Source: Erythrocercus mccallii (lineage: Eukaryota > Chordata > Aves > Passeriformes > Dicruridae). From it: a stretch of DNA of 64,000 bases. The notes under the pieces are model-generated. The model was not told where the DNA came from and did no database searches. It was given only the letters and a program-made list of their open reading frames with translations. The DNA is taken from positions 62,001-126,000 of the forward strand of contig VZRG01001629.1 of the NCBI GenBank assembly GCA_013397435.1, given 5' to 3'. The translations under genes and the position numbers were made by a program. Positions 14,201-25,800 of this stretch are shown in pieces. Positions within the stretch are counted from its first letter, which is position 1, and every line of letters begins with the position of its first letter.

Positions 14201-17200
14201 GATTTGTTAATAATGTTGGGTTTGCAGTCAAATGACTGGAAAGCTAAAAAGCTGGCAAGCTGCTTCCCTCATTAGGGAACAGCTCTCAAGCGCTCCAGTG
14301 CCAGCCTATTAGCTGAATTATTCAACAGAAGAAAAAACACACGACAAATAAAAATAATAAAAAGCTACAAGAGTAGGGAGGAAAGGGCAGTTCATCGACT
14401 TTGGTGCTGTTGTAAAAGTTTGGCAGCATTCCTCAAAACTCATTTTAGGATTAAACCCATGTAAGGAGCCCCGGCAAGGCTGAATGGCTGCACAGCAGCA
14501 GACAGAGGCTGGCATTCATAACTCAGATATAGAACTGTATTGTTGCTGTCTTGAACTGATAATGAAGAAGCCCAAGGGGGAAATATTACAAAACCATAAT
14601 GTAAGGGATCTGTTTGTGTGCGGTTTGTGAGTAACTGGTGGTGCTGGAAAACTTCCATATCCAGCCACAGGCTTTAAGCATTGAAACAACTCATCAGAAG
14701 GAGTCATAGTAATAGTCTGTGTGTGTTCTTATTTTGCAAAAAATACTGTGTAATTCAGGGGAGTTTAACCACCCATGGCAGAGGAGAGGGTTGCCTCGCA
14801 TGTGCCAGTGGCAAGAGGAGATGACATGTGACGTCTTGTGCCACAACAAAGCTGTGAACTGGACAAAAAAACTCTGATGGGAAAGTCGAGATTGCTCAGC
14901 ATCTGTTCTTGTGTTACCTAAAAAGAGAAAGTGCTTGATTCAGGCACAGAATTAAGCAGGGTGTTGAAGACCCTGAGGATCCAGCTGGGAAGCTGCATGA
15001 AAGTGGGCAAACCTGGGGTCTCAGTCTTAACTCTTGAGGGACATGAGAGGTAAAACAGAGCTGGTAACCTGGAGATGCCTCCAGATTATGGACCAAGACC
15101 TCCCCTGCAGAAGTCAGTATTCAGACTGGATGGCACAGAGGAGCATAGACAACTGTCCATACTCCAGAAGCAGCATGGACATGGAGAAAGATGTGAGTTG
15201 AAGCATAAATAGGGACTGTGTGATTTAGATATCAACTGGTAATCAAAAGGAGGAGGAATTTGGACTTCTCAAAGCAAAAATACTTAAATATTGGGAAGAA
15301 AACAGGAAAAACACAGATGAGATCTGACTTTTCTTACAGCTTATATAATTTCCTGTGATAAAGCAAAAGGCATTGAGTTTTATAAAATTTCCTAAGTTAT
15401 AGGCATCTGCTTATTTTAATTGGCACATGATATTAGGAAGGTAAAACCTGAGTCTAGAGGACAGGAAAGCACATCCTTTAGCTACTGCAGAGCCTGAAAG
15501 AGCAGCACTGGTTATGCAGTGGGCTGCCACCCACACACTCATTCCCAGGCAGGTTCATCCTTTCACCCAGAAACACTGTACAAATAGATTTGTGTATGTT
15601 TTTGTGAGGAGATTGGTCATACATACATTTTGTGTAAAAGTAACTTCAGCAATGTGAGCCCCTGAGAGGAATCTGCACAAAAGCCAGAATTTTATGCCAT
15701 GGTCATGCCGACAGGACAGGCTCTAACAAATTAGGAGAAAGCAGGAACAAAGGAATTGAATTTCATTGGAATGGAAGCAATTAAATCATTTTAGCTGATG
15801 ACCCAGACAGAAAGAGAAGCCAGGCAGTGAGATCTGGTGATGACACTGAGCCCTCATTTAGAAGAGCACCCGAATATTCCAATCATGATATTAAAGAGCA
15901 CCTCAGTAATGTAACAGGGCTGAAAGTCAACAGCAGACAGCCCTGCTCTTAGGGAGCAATTAGAATTTTTGCTGTGAAAATTTGACGTGTCAGCTATTGC
16001 TCCAAGAGTGGAGGAAAGGACTGGATAAACAGAAGCAAGCTAGTGGCTGCAGATACCAAGATACCAGAGAAAGCTTACACAGTTGGCTGAGATTTCTGTG
16101 GGCCAGGGAGGCATCAGGGCAGTGTGTAAAGCAATGACTTGCCTTGGTGCATGCAGCTGGAACCAGAATGGGGCATCCCACCCTAAGGGCTCAGGGTATT
16201 TACCTGGACACATGAGGGCTCACAAAGAATGAGATTACAAGGAGTAACATTTAGAAAAGTAGAGATGTTTACTTTGGAAGATGAGGTTATTGCATGGACT
16301 AAGGGGTAGAGAGGCTACAAACATGTTCTGATGCTCCCTTCAGGCCCTCCTCCAACCTTCACAGCCCAGAATTTTCATGGAACCTTCTCAACAACCCAAA
16401 CCTTTCATGGCCTCTGGACATGGCTTTGAAGGTGGGAAAGGCAAGTAGCCCTTACTCCCAACACACAAGCTTATATCTCTTCCAGCCCCGTAAAGAAGGG
16501 AAGGGATGCCATGACAAACAGGCTGAAAAGATGGAGCACCTTGGAGAAGCTCTGGTGCCAGCTTAGTGTCTTTCCCAGAGATCTCCTAAAATCACCATCC
16601 TTTGGGGTAATGTGTGTGGAAGGAAAACACACCAACACTAGCAGGATCACCTTCAGGTGACAGTGTTTGCAGGGTTACACTGATGATAGCTGATGTCACC
16701 GCATCAAGGAGACAAGTTCAAGTCGCCATCTGATTTCCTAAAGATCTCCCTCATCACCGCAGCTTTTTTAGAATCAAAAGCAAAATGGCTTCAAATACTT
16801 GGCTGAGACTTTTGCAAATTTCTCCACAGAATCAACAAGGCAGGAGAGGAACTGTTGGTGCTGAGGAGTGCATGGCTTTGCCATCGATTAAAGTAAAGGC
16901 CCTGCTGCTCCACACACCTCAGGCAATGCTTTTGGCAGTAGGAAGTGTGCTGACATGGTTCAACAAAGGGTGATTAATCAGAGCCAGTGTAATTGAACAC
17001 TCCCACTGCTGCTCAATTAATCTGATCACTTCCCCTATAAATCCACAATCGCAGCCTGTGACTGCAGCAGAGCTCATTGAAATGCCAGCAAGGTTTCCAG
17101 TTAGGATCAGACAGACTGTCCTGGCATTTCCAGCCCAAGCCTTAGGACTGTGCTCATGCCACCAGCACAGATATCACTGCTGGCTTCCTGCAATGCAACT

Positions 17201-19173
17201 GCATGGGGAAATCAGCTGCTCCAGCAGCACAGTTGGTGAAAAATAGTGGGATGAAGGCCTTCAAAGCTGCCCAAGCTGTTTAGATCTAAAATGAAAAGAA
17301 GTGGAATAGTCAAACCTTTAGAACCCTCAAGGTGTTTCCTGCAGGAGTGGGAGCCTTCTCCAATTTCAAGTAAACTTTGAAATAAATTACTCAGAATAGG
17401 GCAGATTTACTGCTGCCTTTCCCTGCATTGCAATGGATCTGAGAGCAGCTGTAGGGATGAAAATGGCTTTGCAGGGCATCACTGCACTGTGAGGCAGCTC
17501 AAGGCCAGTCACGAGGAACAGCTGCATCCTGATGCTGCTGGAAGAACATTTGGGGGATAAACAGGACCTTCCCAGCCAGGGGTGACATGAACTTTTCACA
17601 AAACACAGCAAGAAGTTCTGGATGGTATACTCCACTTAGCTTGGAGAGAATTAAAAGATTGCTGTAAACTCAGCTTGAAAATACCAAAACTAGGTTAAGA
17701 GTTCTCTGTAGAGCAGCAAGGATATGGCACACCTCAACATAAGAGGAAGTCAGCCACTGTGGCAGCAACACTTGCTGAAGTCGGAATCTTTCTACCAGAG
17801 CTTGGTGCTTAGGCTGTGCACAGAAAGCATTTGCTCCACAAAAGTTTTCCATGGCAGGGAAATACATTTTTCTCTGAAAGCAGCACATCCCCGTGGATAG
17901 TGTCACACAGAACACAACAGTCACTTGTGAATTATCAAATGGAGCCCACTCCTGTATGATCTCAGCAGTGCTGAGTGCAGCCCATTCTGCCCTCCCCTCT
18001 CCAGCACTACCTCAGGGGCTCTCAACTCCTCTGCTGAGAACAAAAGCAAATCTGCTTCATCCACCACCACCAGAAGTCCCTGGATTGTTACTGTCACCAA
18101 CAAAATCCCTTGGCAAAGTTTAGTGACAAGCAGGACCAGCCTCACAGGTCTCCAGCAAACACCTATGTAGCTCCAGGGGCTGTTTCTCCACTTCATTCCA
18201 CAGCAGGCTGCAGGAGCATCCCCTGGCTAAGTGGATCTAGAGCTGCTGCAAGAAGAACATCAGGATGAAAAACAGGAATGAAAAAATGAGAGGGAAATAG
18301 ATGAGGCAGTTCTGCTTTCCCCACAGGTAGTCTGGAGCTGGGAGTAGGCATTACAATTCTTAAGGCAGCTGACAAGAAAAGCTCTCAAGTCCTGAAGGTG
18401 ATGATTTTGGGCAAGGGAACAATGAGGGAAGAAAGATTCCCATCCATATACACACACAGTGTTGCCTCAGAACTGGCTACATGACTCTAATCAGATGTGG
18501 TGCCAGTTAACTTTGTTCTGGATCAAAGAAAGCAGAAACACAAAGCATCTGACTCCAAACTCTTCTGTACCCTCTGCTCTGCAGAGTCCTTGCCCTTGCC
18601 CTGCTTCTTGATTAGCAAAACATTTCAGGAGGCCCAATTCCCCCTTCCCTCCCACTCCAGGCTGAATCAGAGCAAAGTTGCTGAACTGGGGCTGCTTGTC
18701 AGCCTGCCAAACTTTGCTAACCAATCTTAGTGTGAAAGCAGCTGTGACAGGCAGCAACTGAAAATCTGATGTCAAATTAATTAGCTGGAAGGGACCCAGC
18801 AAAGCACTGGTGCTGTGCCTCACAACCAATGTATGAGTCAATTCTCACCCTCCTCAGTATTACAGATGTTGGGCTGGTTGCAGAGCCCAATTTTCCAAAC
18901 CAGCCCATGACAGTAAGCCTCCACAAAACAATCTCAAGATGAAGCATTTCTTTTAGAGTTGGGGTTCTTTTCCACATTGAAAGGGAATTTGTGTCTTAGT
19001 GACATCTCCCTCCAGACTTGAAAGAGGGATTCCTGCCCCACCCCAAGCAATGGCAATGAAACAGCACAATTGGTTTTACAAGTTTTTTTGTTCTTCTCAG
19101 AGAAGTGAATTTCTATGGTTGGAGAGTTTTAAAAGTGCCAATGGAATCTGGCAGGGGTAACTAAACACAGAGG
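11224..19173. other. Intergenic DNA, no gene recognised
   Basis: Only short ORFs are present, none with a recognisable domain or flanked by splice signals in a sensible chain. I see no RNA gene. Composition is ordinary bird intergenic DNA. Confidence 0.6.
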
Positions 19174-19408
19174 GGAAGGAAGGAAGGAAGGAAGGAAGGA
19201 AGGAAGGAAGGAAGGAAGGAAGGAAGGAAGGAAGGAAGGAAGGAAGGAAGGAAGGAAGGAAGNNNNNNNNNNNNNNNNNNNNNNNNNNNNNNNNNNNNNN
19301 NNNNNNNNNNNNNNNNNNNNNNNNNNNNNNNNNNNNAGGAAGGAAGGAAGGAAGGAAGGAAGGAAGGAAGGAAGGAAGGAAGGAAGGAAGGAAGGAAGGA
19401 AGGAAGGG
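19174..19408 (+). repeat. (GGAA)n microsatellite containing an assembly gap
   Basis: About 22 uninterrupted GGAA units (19174-19262) run into 74 Ns (19263-19336), followed by about 18 more units (19337-19408). The plus strand is pure purine, a type of tract known to form triplex structures and to stall polymerases, which explains the gap. The true array length is unknown because the N count may be a size estimate. It lies about 1.9 kb past the likely 3' end of MKNK1. The apparent minus-strand ORF across it is an artefact of the repeat. Confidence 0.97.
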
Positions 19409-21253
19409 TCTGTCTCTCAGTTACCATGGCACTATGTTTCCATGGAAGCCAAATTTGAAGCCTGTTGCTGCCACTGGAGTGGCCTGAAGAAAATTACTAG
19501 TTTTGAAAATTAACAAAGCTACCTTGTAAGCCAGCCCACCCACAGCCCGCCAAATAACAAAGGCATCTTTGCATCCCTGATAAAGGATTCAATAAACATG
19601 TAGGGAAGGAAGAGAGAGCAGAAAAAACCCCACACAATGAAAAATGGGAGCTTCCTTTTATGCAATCAACAATGCAGAAACCACGCTGGTGAGCACAAGG
19701 CTGAGTGCACTTTGTGAAATACTGCACATAAAGGTCAGCAAAATCCTACAGAACATCCTGTGTCACTGGTTCCTGAGAGGACTACTTTGAGACTAGAGCT
19801 GCGTGGTTGCCATAAATCATGCTGATGGCTCTCCCTCAGTTTGCTCACCCACCTCCCAGAAAAACCTTGGGGATGGAAAGCAAAATTTTCTTGTGGGTTG
19901 CCTAATCAATATTAAAGATCAGCTTAGCTGCTCTGATGCTCTCCTTGCTGGTCAGAATATCTTTTTGAATTCTTGAAAGTCACCTTGTGCCTTCCCAACC
20001 TGGACACTTTTCCATCATTTTTCAGAAGCCAGGGAGCCCACGCAGGCTGCCTGGTATAGTTTATCACACATAACTGAATAAACATGGCACAGGTTCAGCC
20101 CTTCCCAAAGGGGAGGCACTGGGATTTGATGAAGTATTCATGTTCCACAGGCTGTCAGAGATCCACAGGCAACACGAGCAGACTCAGCACTACCTCAAAA
20201 GTACAGATCACAGAGTCCCCTATTTAGTGACCTTCCACCTAGAAGGAAGAACCTCTTCCTCACTGACATGAAAAGAGCATTGTGAAGGCCTTCCAAACAA
20301 GGTCCCCTGGGGATAACTCACTTGAAGAAAGCTGAACTCTCAGTGAAAGGTAAAGATCAGAGGGAAAGAGGCACCTGTTGGATCATCACCTGAATCTGAC
20401 TTCTTTTGAGGCAAAGAAAGATCCAAGATCTGCCTCACTGAAACATCACTCCTGTACCGCTGCCAAAAGGGCTCCTGTGCTCTCTGCTATCTCTCTTGTC
20501 CAGGAGGAAAAGGGATGGGAAGATCATTTTAAAGCACAGTTCAAATAAAAGCATTTCCTTTGAAAGAAAGACAAGTACAAATCAAGGGCCTAGCACCTGG
20601 TTTGAGATTCCTGCTCTGTTCAGATTTCACTCAAGGCATGAGCTGCACAGAGCACGGGGGACTGCTGCATCCCACGCCTCCAGGAAAACAACCTTCCCCA
20701 CCCAAGAACCACAGACCTCCAAAGAAACCAAAAAATTACTCTGCCAGGGGCACTCAGAACTAGACTACACATGAGAGCAGAACAATTGGCTTAAGTTAAC
20801 ACCTCTTCCCTGCTTGGGGCGCTTTTCTCAGTTCCCAAAAAGAAATCTGAGATCACAGACTGATAAATAAAATAAATCAATAGAAGAGGGAGCTATGCCT
20901 AGTCCTCAAAAACTTCAACTGTCTTAAATCCAATGTCACACTAAGAAGTAATTCTGTTTTCTGTGTCACCAAAAATAAAGAGGAAAAAAACCCACAAAGA
21001 ATTGCCAAATGTGTTAAATACATAACTTAGGGCATTTTAATTTAAAAAAGCAAAATACATTTCATCATTCATCGGCTGGCATAACATATAAAAACTTTTA
21101 AATAACAACTTTAATATTAGTCACAAAACACAGCATGTTTTATAAAAATAGCTGTATGCACTGATATTACTGATAATATTCCGCTCTGGATAGGCCATGC
21201 AAAGACATTCAACTTTGACCTTTCAACTTCCAAGTGCTTGTTGCATCTGCCAC
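19409..21253. other. Intergenic DNA between microsatellite and MKNK1 3' end
   Basis: No gene is recognised. The part from about 20860 to 21180 is AT-rich and contains several AATAAA- or ATTAAA-like hexamers on either strand, so an MKNK1 transcript might end somewhat further downstream than the signal listed at 21254. Confidence 0.45.
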
Positions 21254-21259
21254 TTTATT
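21254..21259 (-). terminator. MKNK1: Candidate MKNK1 polyadenylation signal AATAAA
   Basis: The plus strand reads TTTATT here, giving a canonical AATAAA on the minus strand about 1.37 kb beyond the MKNK1 stop codon, a reasonable 3' UTR length. ATTAAA-like hexamers further downstream near 21.0-21.1 kb are alternatives. No transcript evidence is available. Confidence 0.4.
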
Positions 21260-22629
21260 CCTTCACACTCTGCTTGGGAGGGTTTTGTGTGGCACTTGGG
21301 GGCCTCCTGCTCCCCCCTGCACACAAAGCCCTGGCAAAAGGTTTCAGAAAGAGCTGACAAGTTAAGGTGCATCATGGGCATCTCAGTAGCCCAATTTTCA
21401 CAGCTTATGTTTCTGAAAGTGCTCAACATCTGTGTCCTTCTCCACGGACCTCCCTTTGGTCACATAGAATCTTCAGCTTTTCAGCCAAAACCCTTCCAAA
21501 TTATTCTTGGCTCTGTTGCACCACAGTATTGAAAGTGGAAGCAAAAATCTAGATGCCCAGCCTGAGATCACTGCAGGAGGCAGAATTCTATGTCTGCAGC
21601 ACCATTTTTGTACAGTTGTACCTCTGCTTGTAGCATTTCTGAATTATTCACACACCGAAATTCACTGATGTCTGTCTGTTCACATTAGGAACTCCAGGTA
21701 GGACACACAAAAGGTCATGGAGAAATACAATTTTACAGAAAGGAAGGTTTAGCTGAGGATAGCATTGATATAATAAAACCCCACATTAGTATTAAAAAGC
21801 CTACCTAACAGTAAATATAAACTGTTACATAAACAGTCTGTTACACTGCAGTTATCAGATTTAAGAATGTAACTGTTCCAAGGGGACATCATGGACATCA
21901 AACTCCAGAAAATTAAAAAGGAGATGGTATGGATTACATTATAGTTAAGGGCAAAGATATGCCTGGCAAAAACCCCACCTCTCCCAGTTTTCATGCCACA
22001 TGCTGACACACAAATTATCCAACAACATAAAAAAGCTACCCAGAAGTTCTCTCCATCTCCAGAAGTATGAGCAATCCTTGCACCTTTACAGTACCACCCT
22101 CATTCCATTTAAGCCCAATAGATGTCATGGAGACAGATCTACCCAGTCATCATCTTCATTCCTGAGTCTACAGAAAGAGAGGAGGGCACTGTTGGTTGAG
22201 AACAGCCCCTACTCCTGGCAAAAACAGCAGCACCTTCAAAATGTGCCATCAAGGACAGCAGCCATTGGCAGGGAGAAGCTTGATGCTCTGCTAGGCAAAG
22301 TGTAGGTTTTTCCTGATGTTTTCAAGTCTGCATTTTAAACTGTGCTCTTCTAAGAAGAAAATGAGGAAAAGTTAGTGATTTATCACCTCATATAATACAG
22401 CAGCAAACTCATCTTCTGCAGTTAAAAAAAAATCAGTTGAATTATCTTAATGCACTACATCTGACAGGCAAAAAACATTCCCATAAAAAGCTGTCCCCTT
22501 AAAGTTGCAAGTCACATCACAAGCACAAGCTCCTAATCAAAGTGTCAGAAGCAGAGCAGCTTTTATCGGCGCTGAAAATCCAAATAAGAACACAGACTGA
22601 TCCTGCCCCCCACACAGCAGGGAAGAACT
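21254..22629 (-). other. MKNK1: Probable MKNK1 3' untranslated region
   Basis: This stretch lies between the stop codon and the candidate AATAAA on the coding strand. It contains no recognised exon of another gene. The extent depends entirely on which polyadenylation signal is used. Confidence 0.45.
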
Positions 22630-22858
22630 TCAGAAGGCTTTATGGGGAACTGGCTGGAAGTCGCTGGTTTTGGTGGCGTGTGCCATGGCCCTGCGCCTGG
22701 CCAGGCGGGATTTGGAGGGAGGGGAGAGTTTCATGGAGCACACAGTGTGGGCCGTGCTCTCCTGCTCCGCGCTCAGCTCGCTCTCGTGCTGGGACAGCTG
22801 CCGGTTCAGGGCTATGGCCTCGGCAGCAAACAGGGTCAGGTCCTTTGTGCTGCTGTTC
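22630..22858 (-). CDS. MKNK1: MKNK1 coding exon 11 (C-terminus and MAPK docking)
   Basis: Acceptor CCTGGCCAG opens this exon, which encodes NSSTKDLTLFAAEAIALN, QLSQHE, a variable stretch, then SMKLSPPSKSRLARRRA and a bird-specific tail ending PHKAF before TGA at 22632-22630 (residues 338-412). LARRR is the ERK/p38 docking motif. Confidence 0.97.
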
Positions 22859-25800
22859 CTGGCCAGGGAAAGAAAAGCAGGAAGCAGTTTCAACACAGGC
22901 ACTTCACCCCACTTGCCCCCACAGCAGAATATCTATTTCCAGGTGTGTTTATTTCTTCTACCAAATCACTCAGACAGCAGGCAAAATGACCAGTTAATAT
23001 TTGCATTTATCCTCACTCAGAGGACCAGCAATACCTGACAAAAACACTCTGAGATTTTGGAAACAGCCACAGTTCTTCTGCCAATGACTTCTGATTATAA
23101 ACCCAGGAAGCCACCTGAGATGTCATCCTTAATTTCTGCCTGTTCTCAAAGGATGGGCATATGGGGCCATTCTGCTGCCCTTCTCCAAAGAACTGCAATC
23201 CCACTATAACTGCACCTGTAGCTTAAGGAGATGCATTTCTGATGGGAGTCACCTGAAATCACCAGCAGCAGACAGAGAGATAGAAACAGATGTGTGACTC
23301 AGGCTCTCTGGCATACAGAATCTCCCATCAAATCACCTCCAATGAGGTTTGCTCTGCTCACAGTAAATGGATATTGTGCCACCAACTACAACAAAAGTCA
23401 GATCCAAGTCTGTGTTTATGGTGATTATTCACCCATCAGAACGCAGTCTCTTGGGGTAACACATGCCTTTATGCCTTTTTCTCCTCCTCCTGGGCAGCAA
23501 GCTGACAAAACCATCATTATTTCCTGCCTAAGATTAACACTGCACTGCAGGAATTCCCTCTAATGCTTTTCCCCACAAACAAGCAAGATTAGATCATAAA
23601 GAAAATTCAGAGCTTTAATATTTCTGATGTTCTTAACAAAATTAGTGCAGGACATTTATGAAGCTCCATTCGCAGCCAGGGATGTTACCTCCTAATTTGT
23701 CAGCTCCTCTCTCCCACCCATTCTTTCAGTAATTATTCTTGGCCAAGTTTACGGATATTTAGAAAATAAACCCTACCTCTGAAGAACTTGAGGGGTGGGC
23801 AATCCCCTTTCAGGTGCCTGCTAAAAGAAGCAATTAAGAGAAATGATTTACGTATTAGCAGCTGGGAACCAAACTTTCTCAGGAGTGACAAAAACCAAGT
23901 GACCCTCCCCCTAATCTTTAGGACTAACAGATATTGAAAATAAACTAATTCACTGTGGGCTTACAAATCACTATTTGCAAAGCACATTTCATAATCTGTC
24001 TCCCCTCACAAGAAGATTTCACAGCTTGCAGGTATAAGACTACAGCTTTGGAAGCTCTCCAGAGGGTCTATTCCTTCTTTCCTGAACTGGGAACTGAAAC
24101 AAAAGAGGACACTGCTGTTCTTTTATAACCGTATTTACCAGCATTCTGCATTACTGTATTAGCACAATAATTTGTGTACTGCAGTGCTTGCTAGTCACAA
24201 GAAAGCCATTTAAAATACACAAAGCAATAATTAAACAAAACAAACACTTAAAGGCTGACATATTCATCCAAATATTTACCACACAGAAAAAATAAAGCCA
24301 CTGTGTATCATTTAATTAATCAAGATACAAGCACTGAAACACACAAGGACTCTAATAAAAGGTTCATAAACAGGGAACAGCTTGTTTGTCACTTTGGAAG
24401 AAAAATAACTCTTAACATAAAGGGAGATACATACTCCTTGAACCCATGAATGTTGCAAAACTTGAGCAGCACTAAGTCGTTCTTTGGCATCACAAACAAG
24501 CAGCTTTGAGATGAGATCTTTGGCCTCAGAGGAAATATGTGACCAGTCCTTGTCAGGAAATTCATATTTGCCTTCCTGAATGCTCTCAAAAAGCTTGTTC
24601 TAGTAAAGGAAAAAATTATTCAATTGAAATACACTGCAACCAGAAAGTTTCTCAGGTGAGACTTCTCACTCACTTTTATCCACCTAATGGGGAGGACAAC
24701 AACTGAAACCATCCAGTCTCCTTATGCAGTCCATGGAGAGTGACAGACAGCTCCACAGAGTGGCTCGGTGCAGCCTAAGATGGTCACAGTACCCTGTCTG
24801 CTGAAACACTTCCCCCCACCTCCAAGAGGGCAGCTAAAATACTCTGTTTTCAGAAAATAAATTCAGGCCCTGCATGGCAACGCTCCCAGGGCTCAGCTTG
24901 TATCTGAGGAATTGCAGTGACTACCATAAACCAGATCAAGAATTACAGAACAAGGGATGATTCCAGAGGGTGGAAGAGAGCAAGGAGAAGCTCTGAGATC
25001 TCACAACAGGAAGAAGGAGAGGTAGTTGCCCAATCTTACTTTAGAAACTGGTATCACTCAACTTCTATACTGCCACCCTCACTTCTCAGTGGCAGCTCAA
25101 CCTCCCAGCATCAGGCACAGCTCTCCACTGCTGACATTACAGTCCTACACCCAAAGCTCAGGGGAGAGCTCTGCACTCCCCACACTCCCAGGAAATGCAC
25201 ACTCACCTGGCAAACTCTGCAGACTTCTCCTCTGTCCCAGCCACAGTCCGTGCCGCAGTTGCCCACGAAAGGGGGGTAACCACTGAGCATGATGTACAGA
25301 ATCACCCCCAGGCTCCACAGATCACACCTCTTGTCATAGAACGTGGCCTCCTCCATGAAGACTTCCACCACTTCAGGTGCCATGTATTCTGCCGAACCGC
25401 ACTAAGAAACCAAATTCAAGCGAGTTTTCAAAGGGAGGGTCGCATCAAAAGAAGACTCAGGTTTATCATTTGCCACTCTTTATACCAAGTGGTGTGGCGT
25501 AAAAGCAGAAATCAGGCATCAGTGAATACTGAAGTTCTTACTGTTCTCTAGCAGCACCATAATTTGTTCCACATGGCTGTGAATCTTTAATCCAAGGTCA
25601 AAATATTAATTTACATCTTTCAGGTTTTTAAATCTTATCCATTAGTTATCAGACAAGTGTATCAGGGGAATAGATTTCTGTAGGACTTCTGCAACACTGA
25701 CAGATTTTTCTCTCACAGTAAATGGTAAAAGCACAGGACTGCAGTTTTCAAATTAATGTGTATTATCAAGTCACACACTGATTAGAGAGCTTGCATTCTC

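Noticed and set aside
19161..19427. Minus-strand ORF with LPSF repeats
   Set aside because: It is a translation of the (GGAA)n microsatellite through the N gap.
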